From NCBI RefSeq assembly GCF_001544535.1, contig NZ_FCON02000038.1, positions 1 through 64,000 on the forward strand: a stretch of DNA of 64,000 nucleotides, written 5' to 3'. The translations under genes were made by a program, and so were the position numbers. Shown in pieces: positions 59,199-64,000 of the stretch. The first letter of the stretch is position 1. Each line of letters opens with the position of its first letter. Origin of the DNA: Caballeronia choica. Lineage in GTDB: Bacteria; Pseudomonadota; Gammaproteobacteria; Burkholderiales; Burkholderiaceae. The notes under the pieces are model-generated. The model made no database searches and was not told the origin of the DNA. It saw only the letters and a program-made list of their open reading frames with translations.

Positions 59199-60134
59199 TC
59201 AGTAGTTGTGCATGTTGTCTATGAGTTTCCCATTGAAATACACGTCTCCGTTGTCGTGCCAGATGACATTATCCGCCGGTCCCAAGCCGTTCTCGGGCTT
59301 CATGACGTGAATCATGTTGCCGAACGTAGTGCGATCGTAACCAAGCATTTTTGCGGCGTACTCTGGATTTCCCGTGCTGGCCGCCAGTTCCTCGACGTCA
59401 GCGCTTGCGGCTCCGGCTACGTACTCGAACGGATCAGCGTCGCTTAGTGACACCTGCGTTCGATTGTCGCTCGCGTCATCGAACAGAACGTCTTCCGCGA
59501 AGTTTCCATCGCCGCCCTCCGCCTCATCGACCTCGCCCCAGTTCGAAAGATCAGGCAAACCATACTTGCTGACCCATCCTGCGCGGGCAAAAATCGGTAG
59601 CATCCCGACCGGATCCACCAGCACCGCCGCGTGCATGAACTTCGCGTTGATCGCGTCGTTCATCGACTCGATAACCGCCCACGGTGTCGCACTCGCCTCC
59701 AACTCCGCAATCTGAGCCTCGTATCTTTCCCTGACGCTCGCATAGCGCGGCGGATCATAGTTCTCGACGCCCCAGAACGACGCAGCCGCCGGCGGAGGCG
59801 AGCCCAGACCGGTGAGGGCGGGCACATCCTCCACGATCACGACGACACTTCCTCCGCGCACCATGTCCATCAGCGTTCGAACGACGTTCAGACCGGCGCC
59901 ATTCTTCGTCAGCCGGTCGTGCCAGGGAAAGTTGTCGCCGAGGAACTGGCGCACCCGGCTTACGAGATCTGCATCCTTCGCCCATACCTCCGGATAAGCC
60001 GCCGCCGTGTAGCGCTTGCCCGCGTCGATGGCCATCTGCTTCGCCTCCTGCGACGCAAAAGCCATGAGGCGGACGTCATCATTCCGGTACAGCAGGTACC
60101 GGCTACGGCCATCGGTCTTCAGTGAGATTGCCAT
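59199..60134 (-). CDS. Putative polymorphic toxin/effector with C-terminal toxin-like domain
   Basis: A 311-residue protein without a signal peptide or transmembrane helix. The first 180 residues are mixed helix and strand with a hydrophobic strand GGSVVVIVEDVP. An acidic linker (EVDEAEGGDGNFAEDVLFDDASDNR, about 208-232) separates a C-terminal module of 65 residues: STGNPEYAAKMLGYDRTTFG, then NVIWHDNGDVYFNG and NMHNY. This compact His/Asn/Asp-rich tail resembles the exchangeable nuclease-like ends of polymorphic toxins, but I cannot name the family. The immunity-like gene follows at once. No VgrG, PAAR, Hcp or CdiB gene is near. Confidence 0.6.
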   Translation of the reverse strand: MAISLKTDGRSRYLLYRNDDVRLMAFASQEAKQMAIDAGKRYTAAAYPEVWAKDADLVSRVRQFLGDNFPWHDRLTKNGAGLNVVRTLMDMVRGGSVVVIVEDVPALTGLGSPPPAAASFWGVENYDPPRYASVRERYEAQIAELEASATPWAVIESMNDAINAKFMHAAVLVDPVGMLPIFARAGWVSKYGLPDLSNWGEVDEAEGGDGNFAEDVLFDDASDNRTQVSLSDADPFEYVAGAASADVEELAASTGNPEYAAKMLGYDRTTFGNMIHVMKPENGLGPADNVIWHDNGDVYFNGKLIDNMHNY

Positions 60135-60458
60135 GCCTTGCGATCCGTCGTCGACACCGAAGCATCGTAGCGGATCGGTAGCACTCGCGAGATCAGAAAT
60201 CGTCAGCCATCCTCAAGTAAATTCGCTCCACGATCGGACACCAACGGGTTCGAGTTAGGCACGCAGTCGGAGCCGTCAGAAATCTCTCAGTCTCCGCCGT
60301 GCGCTGCACATCAGCACAATTCGACGTCACGAGGCACGTTCGCGATCGATCGGACCGCACCCGAGACGCGAGCCCGCGCCCTTAAACACATGCCCGACAG
60401 ACAAACCCGCTCCCAAAACTTTTCGGTATGATCGAAGTCTATCCAGCAGGAGAAGAAC
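60135..60458. other. Divergent intergenic region between toxin-like gene and argE
   Basis: About 320 bases. It should contain promoters for both directions, but no clear hexamer pair or operator was recognised, and no gene is supported. Confidence 0.4.
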
Positions 60459-61676
60459 ATGTCCCATATCGCCGAACCGGGGAACACCGAAACCGCCTCG
60501 CCCCAGGCCCTTCCGTGGGTCGAACGACTCGTCTCCTTCGATACCGTCAGCCGCAACCCGAACCTCGGCCTGATCGAAACCGTGCGCGACGAATTGCGTG
60601 CGGCGGGCGTCGAATCCACGATCACCACCGACAAGCGCGGCCAGTGGGCCAACCTCTTCGCGACCGTGCCCGCGCACGACGGCGAAACCAACGGCGGCAT
60701 CGTGCTTTCGGGCCATACGGACGTCGTCCCGGTCGACGGACAGGACTGGTCGAGCGATCCGTTCAAGCCTGAAATCCGCGATGGTCTGCTCTACGGCCGC
60801 GGCACCTGCGACATGAAAGGCTTCATCGGCACGGCGCTCGCCCTGCTGCCGAAAATGCAGGCGACGAAGCTGGCGAGGCCCATCCACTTCGCGCTTTCAT
60901 ACGACGAAGAAATCGGCTGCGCCGGCGCGCCGCTGATGCTCACCGACCTGCAAAAGCGCGGCGTGCGGCCGGACGGCTGCATCGTCGGCGAGCCGACTTC
61001 GATGCGCCCGATCATCGCGCACAAGGGCATCAATACGTACAACTGCTGCGTGCGCGGGTTTGCCGCGCATTCGTCGCTGACGCCGAAGGGCCTGAACGCG
61101 ATCGAATACGCCGCGCGCCTGATCTGCTTCATCCGCGATGTCGCGGACGAGTTCCGCGCAGAAGGCCCGTTCGACGAACTCTACGACGTGCCCTTCACCA
61201 CCGCGCAGACGAGCACGATCAAGGGCGGCAACGCGGTCAACACGGTGCCGGCCGAGTGCAGTTTCCAGTTCGAATTCCGCAACCTGCCGACGATGGACCC
61301 CGAGCTCGTCTTCAGCCGCATCGACGCGTACGCCCGCGAAACGCTGCTGCCGAAGATGCAGAAGGAGCACGCCAGCGCCGCGATCGAATTTTCGCGGATC
61401 GCGTCGGCGCCGGGGCTCGATGCGTCGGAACAGGCCGCGATCACGCAACTCGTGCGCGCGCTGACCGAGAACCAGGAGAAGCACAAGGTCGCATACGGCA
61501 CGGAAGCCGGCTTGTTTGCGCTTGCGGGCGTGCCGAGCATCGTCTGCGGGCCGGGCAACATCGAGCAGGCGCACAAGGCGAATGAATACGTGTCGCTGGA
61601 ACAACTGGCGGCATGCGAGGCGTTTCTCGGCAAGTTCATTCACAGCATGTCGGTCGACGCTCACGTCGCCCGCTGA
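60459..61676 (+). CDS. argE: Acetylornithine deacetylase
   Basis: A 405-residue M20-family zinc amidohydrolase that releases ornithine from N-acetylornithine in arginine synthesis. Metal-binding motifs are SGHTDVVPV and RGTCDMKGFIG, the catalytic Glu pair is in SYDEEIGCAGAPL, and GEPTSMRPIIAHKG and GTEAGLFALAGVPSIVCGPGNIEQAHKANEYV are typical. The ATG is preceded by AGGAGAAGAAC. The dehydratase-like gene follows after 23 bases and is likely cotranscribed. Confidence 0.93.
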   Translation: MSHIAEPGNTETASPQALPWVERLVSFDTVSRNPNLGLIETVRDELRAAGVESTITTDKRGQWANLFATVPAHDGETNGGIVLSGHTDVVPVDGQDWSSDPFKPEIRDGLLYGRGTCDMKGFIGTALALLPKMQATKLARPIHFALSYDEEIGCAGAPLMLTDLQKRGVRPDGCIVGEPTSMRPIIAHKGINTYNCCVRGFAAHSSLTPKGLNAIEYAARLICFIRDVADEFRAEGPFDELYDVPFTTAQTSTIKGGNAVNTVPAECSFQFEFRNLPTMDPELVFSRIDAYARETLLPKMQKEHASAAIEFSRIASAPGLDASEQAAITQLVRALTENQEKHKVAYGTEAGLFALAGVPSIVCGPGNIEQAHKANEYVSLEQLAACEAFLGKFIHSMSVDAHVAR

Positions 61677-61699
61677 TCCACTCCACACGTCGAACCGCC

Positions 61700-62704
61700 A
61701 TGTCCACCGCCAGCCAGCACACCGACCACACGATCGACGGCACGCCGATCCCGACCCTCGACGAAATCGCCGAGCAGCACATGGCGCTGGCGCCCTGGGT
61801 CGCGCGCACGCCGACCTTCGAGCGTCACGACTTTCCCACGCTCGAAGGCACGCCGGTCACGTTCAAGTTCGAGCTGCTGCAGGCGAGCGGCACGTTCAAG
61901 GCGCGCGGCGCGTTCTCCAACCTGCTCGCGCTCGATACCAACGAGCGCGGCGCGGGCGTCACGTGCGTGTCGGCGGGCAATCACGCGGTGGCCGTCGCCT
62001 ATGCGGCGATGCGCATGGAGATCGGCGCGAAGGTCGTGATGATCCGCAGCGCGAGCCCGACGCGCATCGCGCTTGCGCGGCGCTATGGCGCCGAAATCGT
62101 GTTCGCGGACAATGGCCCCGAAGCATTCGAGATCGTGCGCCGGATCGAGGCCGAAGAAGGCCGCTTCTTTGTGCATCCGTTCAACGGCTACCGTACCGTG
62201 CTCGGCACCGCGACGCTGGGTTACGAGTGGACGTCGCAGGCACCGGACCTCGAAGCGGTGATCCTGCCGATCGGCGGCGGCGGCCTGGCGGCGGGCGTAT
62301 CGACGGCGATGCGGCTCGCGAATCCGTCGATTCATGTTTATGGTGTCGAGCCGGCGGGCGCCGATGTGATGAGCAAGAGTTTTGCCGCGAATCACACGGT
62401 GAAGATGGGCGCGATGCACAGCATTGCCGATTCGCTGATGGCGCCGCATACGGAGGAATACAGCTATCAGCTATGCCGCCGCCATATCGACGAGATCGTG
62501 ACGGTATCGGATGCGGAATTGCGTCGTGCGATGCTGCAGCTTTTCAATGAGATGAAGGTAGCGGTTGAGCCTTCGTGTGCGGCGGCGACGGCGGGGTTGC
62601 TCGGGCCGCTGCGCGGGCAGTTGCAGGGTAAGCGGGTCGGGGTTTTGTTGTGTGGCACCAATATCGATTCGGCCACGTTCGTGAGGCATCTGGCGAGTGC
62701 TTGA
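61700..62704 (+). CDS. PLP-dependent threonine/serine dehydratase-like enzyme
   Basis: A 334-residue fold-type II pyridoxal-phosphate enzyme. Lys67 in ASGTFKARGAFSN should form the Schiff base, VSAGNHAVAVAY binds substrate, and IGGGGLAAG is the phosphate-binding loop. These match biodegradative threonine dehydratase, serine racemase and hydroxyaspartate dehydratase relatives. There is no C-terminal ACT regulatory domain, so it is not the isoleucine-biosynthetic IlvA type. The substrate is unproven. It starts 23 bases after argE. Confidence 0.87.
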   Translation: MSTASQHTDHTIDGTPIPTLDEIAEQHMALAPWVARTPTFERHDFPTLEGTPVTFKFELLQASGTFKARGAFSNLLALDTNERGAGVTCVSAGNHAVAVAYAAMRMEIGAKVVMIRSASPTRIALARRYGAEIVFADNGPEAFEIVRRIEAEEGRFFVHPFNGYRTVLGTATLGYEWTSQAPDLEAVILPIGGGGLAAGVSTAMRLANPSIHVYGVEPAGADVMSKSFAANHTVKMGAMHSIADSLMAPHTEEYSYQLCRRHIDEIVTVSDAELRRAMLQLFNEMKVAVEPSCAAATAGLLGPLRGQLQGKRVGVLLCGTNIDSATFVRHLASA

Positions 62705-62709
62705 GGGGT

Positions 62710-62756
62710 GCTGGCGCTGGTTGAGGGTGGGTCCCAAGCCCACCCCAGGCGCCAGC
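62710..62756. terminator. Two-tier hairpin between converging genes
   Basis: GCTGGCGC (62710-62717) pairs with GCGCCAGC (62749-62756), and inside it GGGTGGG (62725-62731) pairs with CCCACCC (62739-62745). No T tract follows, so it may be a Rho-assisted or transcript-stabilising structure. Confidence 0.45.
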
Positions 62757-62763
62757 GCAAACC

Positions 62764-64000
62764 CTAATCCGAGCCCACCTCCCATCCCCCGCCAAGCGCT
62801 TTCACAAGCGCGACACTCGCCGCCATCCGCCGCCGCTCGATACTCACGGCCGTCCGCTGATCCGACAACACGATCGCCTGCGTCACCACCACGCTCAGAT
62901 AGGTAATCGCCCCGTTCTCGTACCGGTTCCCAACCTTGCTCAAGGCGCGCTGCGCGGCATCGACGGCTTCGCGCTGTGAATCGCGCTCACGCCGCAACAC
63001 GGCCAGAGCGTTGAGATTGTCCTCGACCTGCCCAAACGCCGTAAGCACCGTCTGCCGATAATCCGCGACGCTCTCGTCATATGCAGCACGCGCCGCATCG
63101 CGAGCCGCCGCACGGCCGCCAAAGTCGAGCACGGTGAACGCAAGCTGCGGCCCAAGCGACCAGAAACGGCTCGGCGCCATCAACCACGAACTGAAGTGGG
63201 TCGCCTCAAGCCCGCCCGTCGCGGCGAGAAACAGGTTCGGAAAGAACGCGGCCGTCGCCACGCCGACTCGGGCGTTCGCCTCCGCCACGCGGCGCTCGGC
63301 AGCGGCGATGTCCGGCCGTCGCTCGAGCAGCGTCGACGGAATGCCGAGCGGCAACGCATCCAGCGCGGCGCCGGGGTTCGGCACGTTGCCCGCGTTGAGC
63401 GGCGCAACGTCGAGCGTAAAGTTGGACGGCGGCTGGCCGATCAGGATGGCAATGGCATTGACGAGGCGGTTCCGCGTCGTCTCGAGGTCGATCAATTGCG
63501 CCTGCGTCGACTTCAGTTGCTCCTCCGCCTGCGCGACATCGGACTCCGCCGCGATGCCGCCCGCGAAGCGGTCCTTCGTCAAGGCGAGCGCCTTCTCATA
63601 CGCCTGCGAAGTCTCGGAAAGCAGGCGTTCTTCTTCCACCGTGCCGCGCAACTCGAAGTAATCGGTCGCGAGTTCGGCCTGCATCGAAAGGATCGCGCTC
63701 TGCAGGTCGGCGGAACTGGCCTGCACTTCGGCGGTGCCGCCTTCGACCGCGCGCGATATGCGGCCCCACAAGTCCGGCTCCCAGGAAATCTGCGCTTCGA
63801 TCAGGTAGTCGGGCACGGTCACGCCCGCGCTCGACTTGTACAGAATATTCGACGACGCCCGCGTCTGGTTGAACGCGGCATTCGCCGTCACGGTCGGAAA
63901 ATACGCGGATCGCGCTTGCGCGACGGCCGCACGCGCGCCGCGAAAACGCGCCGCTGCGGCGGCCACGGTCTGGTTCGCGGTGGCGACCTGTTGTTCGAGC
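62764..64000 (-). CDS. RND efflux outer-membrane lipoprotein, NodT/OprM family (5' truncated by window)
   Basis: The frame is open to the window edge, so only the C-terminal 412 or so residues of a TolC-like outer-membrane channel are seen. Both OEP repeats are present: FRGARAAVAQARSAYFPTVTANAAFNQ with DLWGRISRAVEGGTAEVQAS, and RRPDIAAAERRVAEANARVGVATAAFFPNLFLAATGGL with DFGGRAAARDAARAAYDES. The family completes tripartite drug- or solute-efflux pumps; the pump and adaptor genes probably lie beyond the window upstream of this gene. Confidence 0.93.
   Translation of the reverse strand, partial: LEQQVATANQTVAAAAARFRGARAAVAQARSAYFPTVTANAAFNQTRASSNILYKSSAGVTVPDYLIEAQISWEPDLWGRISRAVEGGTAEVQASSADLQSAILSMQAELATDYFELRGTVEEERLLSETSQAYEKALALTKDRFAGGIAAESDVAQAEEQLKSTQAQLIDLETTRNRLVNAIAILIGQPPSNFTLDVAPLNAGNVPNPGAALDALPLGIPSTLLERRPDIAAAERRVAEANARVGVATAAFFPNLFLAATGGLEATHFSSWLMAPSRFWSLGPQLAFTVLDFGGRAAARDAARAAYDESVADYRQTVLTAFGQVEDNLNALAVLRRERDSQREAVDAAQRALSKVGNRYENGAITYLSVVVTQAIVLSDQRTAVSIERRRMAASVALVKALGGGWEVGSD

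Overview
The window is a GC-rich, densely coded chromosomal segment of a beta-proteobacterium, most probably Burkholderiaceae (Burkholderia, Paraburkholderia or Caballeronia). The evidence is the codon bias, a DUF4148 secreted protein, the msrB-yciB-bolA-ppiC and tig-clpP-clpX-lon-hupB-ppiD gene orders, and an IspD start typical of the group. No rRNA, CRISPR array, phage or insertion sequence was seen. Three tRNA genes are present: Val-TAC, Asp-GTC and Leu-TAG.

Bases 1-10 kb are the most accessory part. They hold the 3' end of an MFS transporter, a complete PotABCD-type ABC importer (670-4654), a secreted DUF3465-like protein and a VOC-family protein. Next comes a small catabolic-looking set: a Dke1-like cupin, a SnoaL-like protein and an SDR dehydrogenase, with a broken VOC gene and an opposing AraC-family regulator. 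Paired repeats in front of the cupin gene could be the regulator's site.

Bases 10-35 kb are metabolic and housekeeping genes. A minus-strand fatty-acid oxidation set comprises an acyl-CoA ligase and a FadJ-type fusion, then a nicotinamidase and a thiolase; a palindromic operator overlaps the fadJ promoter. A redox-repair and envelope run follows (selO, msrB, yciB, bolA, ppiC), then purL, a DadA-like oxidase, the NAD(P)H-hydrate repair enzyme and pgi. The divergent ybbA-like and tesA genes have overlapping start codons. A small lipoprotein lies before ppiD.

Bases 32-41 kb are the conserved proteostasis block, all on the minus strand: tig, clpP, clpX, lon, hupB, two tRNAs and ppiD, with clear intrinsic terminators. 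Bases 41-50 kb hold a glycerate kinase, a DUF2946/TonB-receptor/PepSY metal-uptake set, tRNA-Leu, a squalene-synthase-like protein lacking the first aspartate motif, and a DUF1501 protein with a small partner.

Bases 50-64 kb hold ompR-envZ, and an ahpC-ahpD peroxide defence pair behind a strong promoter with three phased repeats resembling OxyR half-sites. They also hold ispD-ispF, mfd, a likely horizontally acquired toxin-immunity pair, argE, a threonine/serine dehydratase-like gene and the 3' part of a NodT/OprM-type efflux outer-membrane gene that runs off the window.
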